From Chelatococcus reniformis (GTDB lineage Bacteria; Pseudomonadota; Alphaproteobacteria; Rhizobiales; Beijerinckiaceae), in NCBI RefSeq assembly GCF_014640075.1, contig NZ_BMGG01000001.1, positions 930,001-994,000 of the forward strand: a stretch of DNA of 64,000 nucleotides, written 5' to 3'. Below are positions 1-8,541 of this stretch, piece by piece (position 1 is the stretch's first letter; every line of letters begins with the position of its first letter). Under the pieces are notes generated by a model. That model was given only the letters and a program-made list of their open reading frames with translations. It had not been told where the DNA came from and did not search any database. The position numbers and the translations under genes are program-made.

Positions 1-377
1 GAGAACGGCACGCCCCAGTGCTCGAGCTCGTAGACGGCCGCCGGCGCGTTGCGGACGAGATATTCGATGGCGTCCTGGTCGCCGAGCCAGTCCGACCCCT
101 TGACGGTGTCGTACATGTGCCAGCGCCAGTTGTCCTCGCCCATGTTGCCGAGGGAGGCGGCGACGCCCCCCTGGGCCGCGACCGTATGCGAGCGCGTCGG
201 GAACACCTTGGTGATGCAGGCGGTGCGCAGACCCGCCTGGGAGCAGCCGACCGTGGCACGCAAGCCGGCGCCGCCGCCGCCGACGATGACCACGTCGAAG
301 GTGTGATCGGTGATCGGATAGGCGCGGCCGTTGACGGCCGGAGCTGCAGCGCCGTTGGTGGATCCGTTGGATGCCAT
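1..377 (-). CDS. sdhA: Succinate dehydrogenase flavoprotein subunit, N-terminal part (cut by window edge)
   Basis: This is the catalytic FAD subunit of complex II, oxidising succinate to fumarate on the cytoplasmic face of the inner membrane. About 125 residues are present; the rest lies left of the window. The dinucleotide-binding segment [13 protein letters not shown] is followed by the family signature [15 protein letters not shown], which contains the histidine that carries covalent FAD, and then by the [12 protein letters not shown] stretch. The ATG at 377 is preceded by a near-perfect Shine-Dalgarno TAAGGAGG. It follows sdhC and sdhD on the same strand in the usual C-D-A order, with a 108-base gap after sdhD. 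The identification is secure. Confidence 0.96.
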   Translation of the reverse strand, partial: MASNGSTNGAAAPAVNGRAYPITDHTFDVVIVGGGGAGLRATVGCSQAGLRTACITKVFPTRSHTVAAQGGVAASLGNMGEDNWRWHMYDTVKGSDWLGDQDAIEYLVRNAPAAVYELEHWGVPF

Positions 378-485
378 GCGAGCCTCCTTAGAGCACGATG
401 CCAAAGAGCGGCTGCGGGTCTTTGGGACAGATCATGCTCAAATCAATGACTTTGAGGGGATGATGCGCGGAAGGATCATCCCGCC

Positions 486-887
486 CTAAACGACGCGGCC
501 GAGACCGAGCTTGAGAATGGCGAACAGCGCCGCCGCCGCCACGGCCGCGGCGAAGAAGGTGTTGAGGATCACTGCGGCGAGCTTCATGCCCTTGTCGTGC
601 ACGTAGTCCTCGATGACCACCGTCATGCCGATGCGCATGTGGATGGCGACGGAGATGACCAGCAGCAGCAGCACGATGCTCGCCGCCGGATGCGAGACGA
701 TGGCCACAGCCGTCGCATAGTCGCGGCCGCCGGCCGCCAATAGGATGCCGACGAAGGCGATGATCAGGATCAGGTTGGCGATCGCGGTCAGGCGCTGGCG
801 CCAGAAATGCTCGGTGCCGGCATGGGCGGCGCCCAGACCCTGGATCTTGGACAGTGTCGTGCGCAACGTTCTCGTGGGCTCGGCCAT
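486..887 (-). CDS. sdhD: Succinate dehydrogenase membrane anchor subunit SdhD
   Basis: A 133-residue hydrophobic anchor subunit of complex II that helps bind heme b and ubiquinone. Three membrane-spanning segments are visible, at roughly residues 32-52, 60-82 and 105-128. Between the second and third lies the conserved IHMRIGMTVVIEDYVHDKG segment, typical of alphaproteobacterial SdhD and containing the heme and quinone residues. The reading frame extends further upstream, but ATG 887 is preferred because GAGGAG stands just upstream and it gives the family length. That Shine-Dalgarno overlaps the sdhC stop, so translation of the two anchors is probably coupled. The gene sits between sdhC and sdhA. 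Confidence 0.93.
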   Translation of the reverse strand: MAEPTRTLRTTLSKIQGLGAAHAGTEHFWRQRLTAIANLILIIAFVGILLAAGGRDYATAVAIVSHPAASIVLLLLVISVAIHMRIGMTVVIEDYVHDKGMKLAAVILNTFFAAAVAAAALFAILKLGLGRVV

Positions 888-898
888 GGCGGATCTCC

Positions 899-1318
899 TC
901 AGGCGAGCGCCAGCGCGATCACCCAGACGACGACGGTCAGGGCGAGCGAGCCGAACAGCGTGAAGCGGGCCAGGTTCATGCGGGCTTCGCGCTCGAAGCC
1001 GTAACCCAGGTCCCAGATGAAATGGCGGATGCCGCCGAGCATGTGGTGGAACAGCGCCCAGGTGAAGCCGATGAGCACCAGCCGGCCAAGGATCGAATTC
1101 ATCACCCATTGCACGGTGGCGTAAGGGCCAGGGCCTGCGGCGAGCGCGACGAGCCACCACACCACGAGCAGCGTGCCCCCGTAGAGGGCGCACCCGGTGA
1201 TGCGGTGGACGACGGACATGGCCATGGTCCACGTCCACCGGTAGATCTGCAGGTGCGGCGACAGCGGCCGGGCCTGCTCTACCCCTGCGCCAGGCGCCCT
1301 GGCCCGAACTTCCGACAT
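899..1318 (-). CDS. sdhC: Succinate dehydrogenase cytochrome b556 subunit SdhC
   Basis: A 139-residue membrane anchor of complex II and the first gene of the sdh operon in this window. It carries the family signature RPLSPHLQIYRW near residues 17-28 and SVVHRITG near 35-42, which corresponds to the quinone-site serine and arginine. FHHMLGGIRHFIWD near residues 90-103 contains the axial heme histidine. Three hydrophobic segments fit the known topology. GGAGAG lies upstream of ATG 1318. The stop is followed after 11 bases by sdhD. The 425-base region upstream separates it from the divergent LysR gene and must hold the sdh promoter. Confidence 0.95.
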   Translation of the reverse strand: MSEVRARAPGAGVEQARPLSPHLQIYRWTWTMAMSVVHRITGCALYGGTLLVVWWLVALAAGPGPYATVQWVMNSILGRLVLIGFTWALFHHMLGGIRHFIWDLGYGFEREARMNLARFTLFGSLALTVVVWVIALALA

Positions 1319-1743
1319 CCTTGGCTCTCCACTTTGCCGCCGGCTGGGCAGGCAACGGTGATCTGGGCCGCCCGGCGCGCCGCGTCCGACGCCGCCCGTG
1401 GTGCCCCCGGGTCCGGCAAGGCATGCCGAGCCCGCGCTAGTTTGGAACGGTTCCTATCCAAAGTCGGCGCGGCCCGCAATGGTGCCCGCAGGCCCCTCTG
1501 GCCTTGCCGAAGCGGTGCTTACTTCGCCACCTGCGAAACGACAATGCCTTGCGCGGCCGCCCTCCGCAGGTCTGCTTCCGGCTCTGCACGCGGCCCGGAT
1601 CGGACGCGGTAAGGCAGCAGGCAGGCAAGTCCGCATCTCTGAAACAGCTTTCGTCCGGTTTAGAATGAAGGTAATGTTTGCGGGCTCGTGAGCAATTGGC
1701 TTTTCACGTAGGCTGCCTTCGCGGTCCGCGAAGGGACTAAGAC
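1319..1743. other. Divergent intergenic region between sdhC and a lysR gene
   Basis: A 425-base gap with no convincing gene in any frame. It must contain the promoters of the sdh operon (leftward) and of the LysR-family gene (rightward). The interrupted inverted repeat TTGGAACGGTTCCTATCCAA near 1441-1460 is the only short symmetric element seen. The rightmost 100 bases are less GC-rich than the rest, as expected upstream of a start. No riboswitch or terminator was recognised. Confidence 0.5.
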
Positions 1744-2691
1744 ATGCGCTTCGATTTCACCGATCTCTCCCTGTTCCGCAACGTCGTCGAGGCCGGCTCG
1801 ATCACCCACGGCGCGGAGCGCAGCCATCTGGCCCTGGCGGCGGCCTCGACCCGCATCAGGCACATGGAGGAGGCGCTCGGTGCCGCCCTGCTGGTGCGCG
1901 GCCGCCAGGGCGTGACGGCGACCCAGGCCGGCCGCACCCTGTTGCAGCATGCCCGCACCATCCTCGCCCAGGCCGATCTGCTGCGCGACGAAATGAGCTC
2001 CTTCGCCGGCGGCCAGGCCGGCCAGATCCGCATCCTGTCCAACACCAACGCGCTCACCGAGTTCCTGCCGGAGGCGCTGTCGTCGTTTCTCGCCAGCCAC
2101 CCGCACGTGTCGATTGATCTGGAGGAGCGCCTGTCGGACGAGATCGTCGGCCTGATCGCCGAGGGCGCCGCCGAGATCGGCATCGTCGCCGGCACCGTCG
2201 ATCCGGGTGCGCTGGAGACGTTCCCGTTCCGCCGCGACCGCTTCGTGCTGGTGGTCGGGGCGGGCCATCCGCTGGCGACGCGCCCGCTCGACGCCGGGGG
2301 GCAGCCGCTGGCGATCTCCTTCGCCGAGGTGCTGGACCACGATTTCATCGGGCTCGACCGGGCGAGCGCGCTGCAGCGCTTCCTCGCCGGCAAGGCGACC
2401 CGCATCGGCCGCCCGATCCGCCTGCGCGTGCAGCTGCGCAGCTTCGACGGCGTGTGCCGGCTGGTGGAATGCGGCGTCGGCGTCGGCATCGTGCCGGAGA
2501 CCAGCGCCGAGCGCGCCGCCAAGACGATGGCGATCGCCATCGTGCCGCTCAGCGACCCCTGGGCCGAGCGCGACCTGACCATCACCATCCGCAGCCTCGG
2601 TGGGCTGCTGCCCTACGCGCGCCAGCTGGTGGAGCACCTGCGCGTGCATGGACCCGGCGGCGCGGCGCACGACGGGATCGTTCAAGCTTAA
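1744..2691 (+). CDS. LysR-family transcriptional regulator
   Basis: A 315-residue LysR-type regulator. An N-terminal winged helix-turn-helix occupies about residues 4-63 (LSLFRNVVEAGSITHGAE, then LALAAASTRIRHMEEALG). A linker helix and a periplasmic-binding-protein-like effector domain from about residue 90 to 295 follow. It stands divergent from the sdh operon and convergent with the mesaconyl-CoA hydratase gene. LysR proteins often control a divergent neighbour, so the sdh promoter region is a possible target, but this is inference. No motif identifies the effector, and the specific regulon is unknown. Confidence 0.88.
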   Translation: MRFDFTDLSLFRNVVEAGSITHGAERSHLALAAASTRIRHMEEALGAALLVRGRQGVTATQAGRTLLQHARTILAQADLLRDEMSSFAGGQAGQIRILSNTNALTEFLPEALSSFLASHPHVSIDLEERLSDEIVGLIAEGAAEIGIVAGTVDPGALETFPFRRDRFVLVVGAGHPLATRPLDAGGQPLAISFAEVLDHDFIGLDRASALQRFLAGKATRIGRPIRLRVQLRSFDGVCRLVECGVGVGIVPETSAERAAKTMAIAIVPLSDPWAERDLTITIRSLGGLLPYARQLVEHLRVHGPGGAAHDGIVQA

Positions 2692-2727
2692 GCGTGTGGT
2701 CCTTCGGATGGAATGCTCGGGGCTGGT

Positions 2728-3804
2728 CTACCGCACCATCAGGGCCCAGTAGTCGAAATCGAGGATCACCGCAGGGTCGGCCTCGGCGCCCACCTTGTCC
2801 GGATGATCGGCGCAGGGCTTGTTCTTGGTGGCGATGGTGCGCAGACGCAACGCCCCCACGTCGGCGCGGCCCGGGATCTCGGCCACATCCAGCACCTCGC
2901 TCCAGGCGTACACCGTGTCGCCGGCGAACAGCGGCGCCACGTGGCGGCCGCCGTTGATCGCCGCCACGTGGAAGGCGTTGGCGAGCCCGTTGAACGACAG
3001 CGCCCGCGCCAGCGAGATGACGACGCCGCCGTAGATCAGCCGCTTGCCGAAGCGCGTCTCCTGGGCGGCGTGCCCGTCGAAGTGCACCTTGGCGGTGTTC
3101 TGGTAGAGGCGCGTGGCGATCTGATGCTCGGCCTCCTCGACCGTCATGCCGTCGACGTGGTCGATCTTCTCGCCCGCAGCGTAGTCGCCGAAGCGATAGG
3201 GGCCGCCGGCGAGGTCGTCGGCCCACCTGGCGCGATCGAGCACCGGCACCGCGGCGCCGAGGCTTGCGGGATCGACCACCTTGGCGAGCGTCGGCACGCC
3301 CTCCCCGGTCGGCGCGGCGGCTTCGTCCGCCTTGCGCACCATGACCCAGCGCACGTACTGGAGCACCGGCTCGCCGTGCTGGTTGGAGCCGGTGGAGCGC
3401 ACATAGACCACGCCGGTCTTGCGGTTGGAGTTCTCCTTGAGGCCGATGACCTCGGATACCGTCGACAGCGTGTCGCCGGGATACACCGGCTTCAGGAAGC
3501 GCGCCTCGGCATAGCCGAGGTTGGCGACCGCATTGAGCGAGATGTCGGGCACCGTCTTGCCGAACACCACGTGGAAGACCAGCAGGTCGTCGACCGGGCT
3601 CCGGGGATAGCCGACGGCCTGGGCAAAGGCATCGGACGACTGCACCGCCACGCGCGGGCCATAGAGGGCCGTGTAGAGCGCCACGTCGCCGGTGGTCACC
3701 GTGCGCGGCGTGGCATGGCGGATGGTCTCGCCGATGCGGAAGTGCTCGAAGAAGCGGCCGGCGTCCGTCTTGCTGCCGGACTTGCTGGAAGCGGTCATCG
3801 CCAT
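2728..3804 (-). CDS. mch: Mesaconyl-CoA hydratase (MaoC-type double hot-dog enzyme)
   Basis: A 358-residue protein with two MaoC-like hot-dog halves. It matches the pattern I recall for alphaproteobacterial mesaconyl-CoA hydratase: GRFFEHFRIGETIRHATPRT near the N terminus, then ALYGPRVAVQSSDAFA, VDDLLVFHVVFGKTVPDISL, and GLKENSNRKTGVVYVRSTG. This enzyme interconverts mesaconyl-C1-CoA and beta-methylmalyl-CoA in the ethylmalonyl-CoA pathway, which lets isocitrate-lyase-negative bacteria grow on C2 units. No other pathway gene lies in the window. The start is one of two ATGs six bases apart, with a weak AACAGGA upstream. The general alternative is a MaoC-family enoyl-CoA hydratase of other specificity. 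Confidence 0.87.
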   Translation of the reverse strand: MAMTASSKSGSKTDAGRFFEHFRIGETIRHATPRTVTTGDVALYTALYGPRVAVQSSDAFAQAVGYPRSPVDDLLVFHVVFGKTVPDISLNAVANLGYAEARFLKPVYPGDTLSTVSEVIGLKENSNRKTGVVYVRSTGSNQHGEPVLQYVRWVMVRKADEAAAPTGEGVPTLAKVVDPASLGAAVPVLDRARWADDLAGGPYRFGDYAAGEKIDHVDGMTVEEAEHQIATRLYQNTAKVHFDGHAAQETRFGKRLIYGGVVISLARALSFNGLANAFHVAAINGGRHVAPLFAGDTVYAWSEVLDVAEIPGRADVGALRLRTIATKNKPCADHPDKVGAEADPAVILDFDYWALMVR

Positions 3805-3842
3805 TCCTGTTACCGTTAGGTGAATGGCTCTTTCTTGAGGCG

Positions 3843-3873
3843 ATGGCCCGCCGGGTCAAGCCCGGCCGGCCAT
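3843..3873. repeat. REP-like palindrome (gtcaagcccgg family)
   Basis: A short intergenic palindrome with outer arms ATGGCC/GGCCAT and an inner CCGGG-TCAAG-CCCGG stem, between mch and the MDR dehydrogenase gene. Related sequences lie at 17107-17130 and 21613-21635, with degenerate traces near 12373, 15645, 17166 and 30511. All share a GGTCAAGCCCGG core on one strand. Confidence 0.6.
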
Positions 3874-3876
3874 CCG

Positions 3877-4899
3877 CTAGAACCGCACGACGATCTTGCC
3901 GAAGGCCTGCCGTCCCTCCAGCCGCTCAAGGCCCTTCTGGAAGTCGGCGAGCTCGTAGGCGGTGTCGATCACCGGGCTCATCCCCGCAGCCATCTTCTCG
4001 AGGGACTCGCGGATGTTGCGCATCGCGCAGCCGAACGAGCCGAAGATGCGGTATTGCTGTTGGAACAGCTGCATCAGGTTCATCGTCGTCGAGATGCCCG
4101 AGGTCGAGCCGCAGGTGACGAGGCGGCCACCGCGCTTGAGGCAGAGCAGGCTGCCGTTCCAGGTGTCGACGCCCACGTGCTCGAAGACGACGTCGACGCC
4201 CTTGCGCTTGGTCAGCTTGCGCACCTCGCCCTCGAACCGCTCGGTGCGGTAGTTGATGACCACGTCGGCGCCGAGCGCCTTGGCCTTGGCGCCTTTCTCG
4301 TCGTCGCCCACCGTGGTGTAGACCGTACAACCGATGGCCTTGGCCATCTTGATGGCCGCCGTGCCGATGCCGGAGCCGCCGGCATGCACCAGGATGCTCT
4401 CGCCCGGCTCCAGCCGGGCGTTGTCGAACAGCATGTGCTGCACCGTTCCGAAGCCGATCGGCGCGCAGGCGGCGTCATCGAAGCTCACCCCCTCCGGCAC
4501 CTTGATCACCAGCCGCTCCGGTCGGTTGATCAGCTCGCGGGCGAAGCCGTCCACGTGGAAGCCGAGGATGCCGGCCACGTTCTCGCAGAGGTTGTCACGC
4601 CCTTCGCGGCAGGCCTTGCACGTGCCGCAGGTCTCGGCGCCGTACATGACCACCTTGTCACCGACCTTGAAGCGGCTAACCCCGGAGCCGAGCGCGACGA
4701 CCTCTCCCGCCGCCTCGACCCCGGCGATCTGCGGCATCTTGCGGCGGGCGAAGGCCATGCCGCGAAACCCCCAGACGTCGAGGTAGTTGAGTGCGATGGC
4801 CCGGGTGCGGATCTGAACCTCGCCCGCCGCCGGCGGTAACGGGGGGTCGATGTCGGTCAACCGCAGGTCGCGATCGCCGAAGAGCTGGAGCGCACGCAT
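3877..4899 (-). CDS. Zinc-type MDR alcohol dehydrogenase, probably adh2XL of the very-long-chain fatty acid cluster
   Basis: A 340-residue medium-chain dehydrogenase/reductase. The N-terminal GroES-like domain includes a structural-zinc cysteine cluster, CGTCKACREGRDNLC, near residues 90-104. The nucleotide-binding motif is HAGGSGIGTAAIKMAKA near residues 172-188. In Rhizobium and relatives an alcohol dehydrogenase of this type (adh2XL) follows fabF1XL in the cluster that makes the 27-hydroxyoctacosanoyl chain of lipid A. Here it is on the same strand but separated by a fabG-like gene and a DUF2865 gene. Its exact role in chain elongation or hydroxylation is not established. A generic quinone oxidoreductase is the alternative. 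Confidence 0.8.
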   Translation of the reverse strand: MRALQLFGDRDLRLTDIDPPLPPAAGEVQIRTRAIALNYLDVWGFRGMAFARRKMPQIAGVEAAGEVVALGSGVSRFKVGDKVVMYGAETCGTCKACREGRDNLCENVAGILGFHVDGFARELINRPERLVIKVPEGVSFDDAACAPIGFGTVQHMLFDNARLEPGESILVHAGGSGIGTAAIKMAKAIGCTVYTTVGDDEKGAKAKALGADVVINYRTERFEGEVRKLTKRKGVDVVFEHVGVDTWNGSLLCLKRGGRLVTCGSTSGISTTMNLMQLFQQQYRIFGSFGCAMRNIRESLEKMAAGMSPVIDTAYELADFQKGLERLEGRQAFGKIVVRF

Positions 4900-5004
4900 G
4901 ACTTGTGTCCCGGATCGCGCTGCGGATCGGTTGGATCCGCGTCATCGACGCGATCTAGAGGGAGCCGCGGGGCAGCACAAGAGCGCCGGCGCCGATGCCG
5001 GCGG

Positions 5005-6216
5005 TCAGCGGGCCACGGTGGCGGTGCTGGCGGAGACCGTGCCGGTACCGACGGCGGTGGCGCCGACCGCGCCGAGCTGCTCGCCGTCGGCGGCCGTGGG
5101 CTCCACCACCGGGGGCGGCGCTTCCTTGGGGCTGCTGAAGGCATCCGCGTCGGCGAAGGGCGAGGCCAGGATGACGCGGGGGTCGCCGCGGGAGCCGACG
5201 TCCTGGGCCGTGGACGGCTGGGCGACGACCGCGCCGGGCATCGCCGGGCCGTACTCCTCGCTCGCCAGGATGCGCGCGTCGCGCCTCCTGGTCTTCGACA
5301 CGAACGACTTGAGCGGCGCGATGCCGAAGGCGGCCTTCTGCGACGGCGACAGGTAGCCGACCTTGGTCGCGTCGGCGAATTCGCGCTCGTGGTGGGCCCG
5401 GCCGGGCGAGCCCCTGAACACCTTGGCGCCCTCCTCGGTGATCACCGTGTCGCCCCGCCGCAGCGTCGGATCCTCCAGCGGCGAAAGCGTCTTGCCGAGC
5501 TTGGAGGGATTGCGGCAGCTGCAGGCGGCCGGACGCTCCCGCTGATACGAGAATGCCGTCGCCAGGTCACGGTAGGCGCGCTTGTCACGGTCCGTGGCGG
5601 AATTGAGGCTGTCCGCGTCGCGCACCGTGAACATGCGCACCTCCGAATCCGGGCAGCGCGCCTGGCACAGCATCTCGGTGACGTCGTCGCTGCTGCCGAG
5701 GTTCTCGGCCGGATATTGGAATCCGTCGCACAGACGCACGCACACCTTGCCGCGGCTGACGGGCGCGAACTGGCCGCCATCGGCCATGTTGGCGGGGTTG
5801 GCGAACACCTTTCCCGACGGCGCGGAGCCGCCCCCCGCCGCCGCGGAGCCGCGCGGGGTCTTGCGGATCGACCGGCGACCCTGCACGCGGATGGTGTTCT
5901 GGGCCGGGGCATAGGTTGGGGTGCCGACTGCGTAGGCGGCGTAGGGGGCGTAGCGTGCCGGCGCTGCGGCCCGCGGCACCTGCGGGCGGGCCGCCGCGCG
6001 GCCGTTGTTGCCGGACAGGAACTCGTAGATGCCGGCGTTGTCGGCGGCGCGCGCCGGCATCGCCAATGCGGCAAGGCCGAGGAGGCAGGCCACGGCAGCC
6101 ACGGTCAGACGGCGAAGAGCGGGCCATGCGTCACGCGCAGCGGATCGCGCACCGCCGGTCCCCCTGGTCGCGAAGCCTGGCACACCGTGCGGTTGTAGGA
6201 GCGTCGTCGCCAGCAT
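5005..6216 (-). CDS. DUF2865 domain protein, exported
   Basis: A protein of about 403 residues from the ATG at 6216. A long, arginine-rich n-region precedes a hydrophobic stretch, LTVAAVACLLGLAALA, ending in a likely signal peptidase site after MPARA. A low-complexity Ala/Pro segment follows, then the DUF2865 core with paired cysteines: KVCVRLCDGFQYP, MLCQARCPDSEVRMF and RPAACSCRN. The cysteine spacing suggests disulphides in the periplasm, but no biochemical role is known to me. The frame continues upstream to 6375 with no better start, and no clear Shine-Dalgarno marks any candidate. It lies inside the otherwise coherent fatty-acid gene run, which may mean only co-transcription. Confidence 0.75.
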   Translation of the reverse strand: MLATTLLQPHGVPGFATRGTGGARSAARDAWPALRRLTVAAVACLLGLAALAMPARAADNAGIYEFLSGNNGRAAARPQVPRAAAPARYAPYAAYAVGTPTYAPAQNTIRVQGRRSIRKTPRGSAAAGGGSAPSGKVFANPANMADGGQFAPVSRGKVCVRLCDGFQYPAENLGSSDDVTEMLCQARCPDSEVRMFTVRDADSLNSATDRDKRAYRDLATAFSYQRERPAACSCRNPSKLGKTLSPLEDPTLRRGDTVITEEGAKVFRGSPGRAHHEREFADATKVGYLSPSQKAAFGIAPLKSFVSKTRRRDARILASEEYGPAMPGAVVAQPSTAQDVGSRGDPRVILASPFADADAFSSPKEAPPPVVEPTAADGEQLGAVGATAVGTGTVSASTATVAR

Positions 6217-6375
6217 GTCATCCGATCCGGGCGCCACAAGGTCCTGCCGCAGATTAGGTCCATCGTTCAAAGGATAGTCTTGGTTCCATGTCAAGCATGT
6301 TTCAGCGAGCGTTCTAATCGCCTCGGCGGCGGCTGCGCAGCAATTGTCCCACCAAAAGCGGGCGCGGCAACGCAA

Positions 6376-7125
6376 TCAGCGGTGGGCGCTGATCTGCGCC
6401 ATCAACCCGCCGTCGACGGGAATCGCGGCGCCGGTGACATAGGTGGCGGCGTCGCTCATCAGGAAGTTCACCACCGCCGCGATCTCGTCAGGCCGCGCGA
6501 AGCGGCCCACCGGGATCTGCTTCTCGAGGCCGGCCCGATGGTCGGCGTAGCGCGCCATCATGTCCGTATCGATGAAGCCGGGGGCCACGGTGTTCACCGT
6601 CACGCCCCGCTTGCCCGTCTCCAGGGCGAGGGTCCTGAGGTACGAGGTCAGCGCCCCCTTGGAGGCGGCATAGGCGGCGTTGCCGGGGTTGGCCTGGAAC
6701 GACGTCACCGAGCCAATCGCCACGATACGGCCGGCGCGCTGGCGGATCATGCCGCGGACCAGCGCCTTGACCAGCGCCGTCAACGACCAGAAGTTCACCT
6801 GCATGGCCGCCTCCGCCTTGTCGCGCGCCATGGTGGCGACCAAGCTGTCGTAGGATTGGCCGGCATTGTGGACGAGGCCGTAGTAACCGCTGTCCTCGTG
6901 CGCCGCGCAGAAGGCCTCGACCGCGGTCGCATCGGCGAGGTCGAGCGCCAGGGCGGTCACCCTGCGGCCGGGCACGGCATCGGCGAGCTCGGCGACGAGG
7001 TCCTCGGCCTCCCGTCCGGAGGCGCGATAGGTGAAATCGACGTCGAAGCCGGCGGCGGCGAGGGCGCGCACGATGGCGGCGCCGAGGCCCTTGCCGCCCC
7101 CGGTCACCAGAACCCGTCGCGTCAT
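6376..7125 (-). CDS. fabG: 3-oxoacyl-ACP reductase-like short-chain dehydrogenase
   Basis: A 249-residue classical SDR. The NAD(P)-binding TGGGKGLG motif is at residues 8-15, the catalytic serine is in AIGSVTSFQ, the YAASKGALTS motif supplies tyrosine and lysine, and the C terminus has the VPVDGG-type end AAIPVDGGLMA. It follows fabF1XL by 35 bases on the same strand, so it most likely reduces the 3-ketoacyl-AcpXL made by the two condensing enzymes. The rhizobial cluster as I know it lacks a dedicated reductase here, so this looks like a lineage-specific addition that completes a near-full elongation set. GGGAG precedes ATG 7125. Confidence 0.88.
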   Translation of the reverse strand: MTRRVLVTGGGKGLGAAIVRALAAAGFDVDFTYRASGREAEDLVAELADAVPGRRVTALALDLADATAVEAFCAAHEDSGYYGLVHNAGQSYDSLVATMARDKAEAAMQVNFWSLTALVKALVRGMIRQRAGRIVAIGSVTSFQANPGNAAYAASKGALTSYLRTLALETGKRGVTVNTVAPGFIDTDMMARYADHRAGLEKQIPVGRFARPDEIAAVVNFLMSDAATYVTGAAIPVDGGLMAQISAHR

Positions 7126-7160
7126 AGCTACTCCCGCTGTTGCTGCGTGGGGCGTCTGTT

Positions 7161-8444
7161 TCAGGCCGGCTCGGCGCCGAACACCAGGCAGGTATTCTGT
7201 CCGCCGAAGCCGAAGGAGTTGGAGAGCACCCGCGTGACGGACGCGTCGCGGGCGACGTTCGGCACCACATCGAGCGCGATGGCCGGATCCGGCACCTGGA
7301 AGTTGATGGTGGGCGGGAGGCGCCCGGTCTGGAGGGTCATCAGCGAGGCCACCGCCTCGATCGCCCCCGCCGCCGTCAGCGTGTGGCCAATCATCGACTT
7401 GTTCGACGAGATCGGGACGCCACTCATGCGCTCGCCCAGCACCGCCATCAGCCCGAGCGATTCCATCTTGTCGTTCTCGGGCGTCGCCGTGCCGTGGGCG
7501 TTCACGTAGTCGATGGCGTCGGGCGTGAGGCCGGCGTCGTCGATCGCCTCGCGGATCGCCGCGATGATCGGCGCGCCGTCGGGGCTCGAGCGGGTGCGGT
7601 GGAAGCTGTCGCCCCTCTCGCCGCAGCCGAGCACGAAGCCGAGCACCGTGGCCCCGCGCGCCAGGGCATGGTCGTAGTCCTCGAGCACCAGGGCAGCGGC
7701 GCCCTCGCCCATGACGAAGCCGTCGCGGTTCTTCGAGAATGGCTTGGACGCCGCGCCCGGCGGATCGTTCTGGGTGGACAGGGCCGACAAGAGCGAGAAG
7801 CGGATCAGCGACTCCGGATTGACCGAGCCGTCCGTGCCGACGCAGAGCGCGGCCTCGACCTCGCCGCGGCGGATCGCCTCGACGCCGAGCTGGATCGCGG
7901 TCGCGCCGGACGAGCAGGCGGTCGACAGCGACACCGGCGAGCCCTTGGTGCCGAAGCGCTCGGCCACGTGGTCGGCGACGCTGCCAAACAGGAACAGGTC
8001 GTGCCAGGTCTTGAAGCGGCCGCTCCTGGCCGCCGCGATGAGGTCGGCGTAGGTCACGTCGCCCGCCGCGCCCGAGGCTTGCGCCAGGGCCAGGCGTTGC
8101 GGCCACTCCATCTCCACCGGCGGCACGGCGATGAACAGCGCCCCGGGAAAGTCGCCCGCCTGGCCGATCGCCGCCTGCCCGATGGCCTCGGCAACGGCGC
8201 GCACCGCCAGCTCCTGCGACAGAGCCGGAGCGCAGAACGGCTCGGCGGCGACGAAATCGACCGTCGCGGCGATGGTCGTGCGGAGGTTGTCGGTGGCGAA
8301 GCGGTCGATGCGGTGAATGCCGGAGCGGCCGCCGGTGAGCGCCGCCCAATTGTCGTCTCGGCCCTCGCCGAGCGAGGTGACGATGCCGAGGCCGGTCACG
8401 GCCACCAGCGGCCGGCCGGAGCGATCCCGATGGGGTGTCGTCAT
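7161..8444 (-). CDS. fabF1XL: Beta-ketoacyl-ACP synthase FabF1XL (catalytic condensing enzyme)
   Basis: A 427-residue thiolase-fold condensing enzyme of the KAS II type. The full catalytic set is visible: Cys177 in LSTACSSGA, His317 in VNAHGTATPENDK, Lys349 and His354 in SSNKSMIGHTLTAAG. The glycine-rich C-terminal SFGFGGQNTCLVF is also present. It should carry out decarboxylative condensation during elongation of the C28 acyl chain on AcpXL. A strong GGAGGGG precedes ATG 8444. It lies 97 bases downstream of fabF2XL, a partner that lacks the nucleophile, so this protein probably supplies the chemistry for the pair. Confidence 0.93.
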   Translation of the reverse strand: MTTPHRDRSGRPLVAVTGLGIVTSLGEGRDDNWAALTGGRSGIHRIDRFATDNLRTTIAATVDFVAAEPFCAPALSQELAVRAVAEAIGQAAIGQAGDFPGALFIAVPPVEMEWPQRLALAQASGAAGDVTYADLIAAARSGRFKTWHDLFLFGSVADHVAERFGTKGSPVSLSTACSSGATAIQLGVEAIRRGEVEAALCVGTDGSVNPESLIRFSLLSALSTQNDPPGAASKPFSKNRDGFVMGEGAAALVLEDYDHALARGATVLGFVLGCGERGDSFHRTRSSPDGAPIIAAIREAIDDAGLTPDAIDYVNAHGTATPENDKMESLGLMAVLGERMSGVPISSNKSMIGHTLTAAGAIEAVASLMTLQTGRLPPTINFQVPDPAIALDVVPNVARDASVTRVLSNSFGFGGQNTCLVFGAEPA

Positions 8445-8541
8445 GGTCCCCTCCAGTGCGTCGTGACGGCCGGCCGCAGCGGCCGCCGGGGGCGGATCAG
8501 GTCATGCCCGGCAGCCGCAGATGGGCCGCGCGCGCCGTCGA

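Noticed and set aside
1398-1691. Possible small gene in the sdhC-lysR gap
   Set aside because: Several overlapping frames exist, but none has a convincing start signal or protein-like sequence, and the region must hold two promoters.
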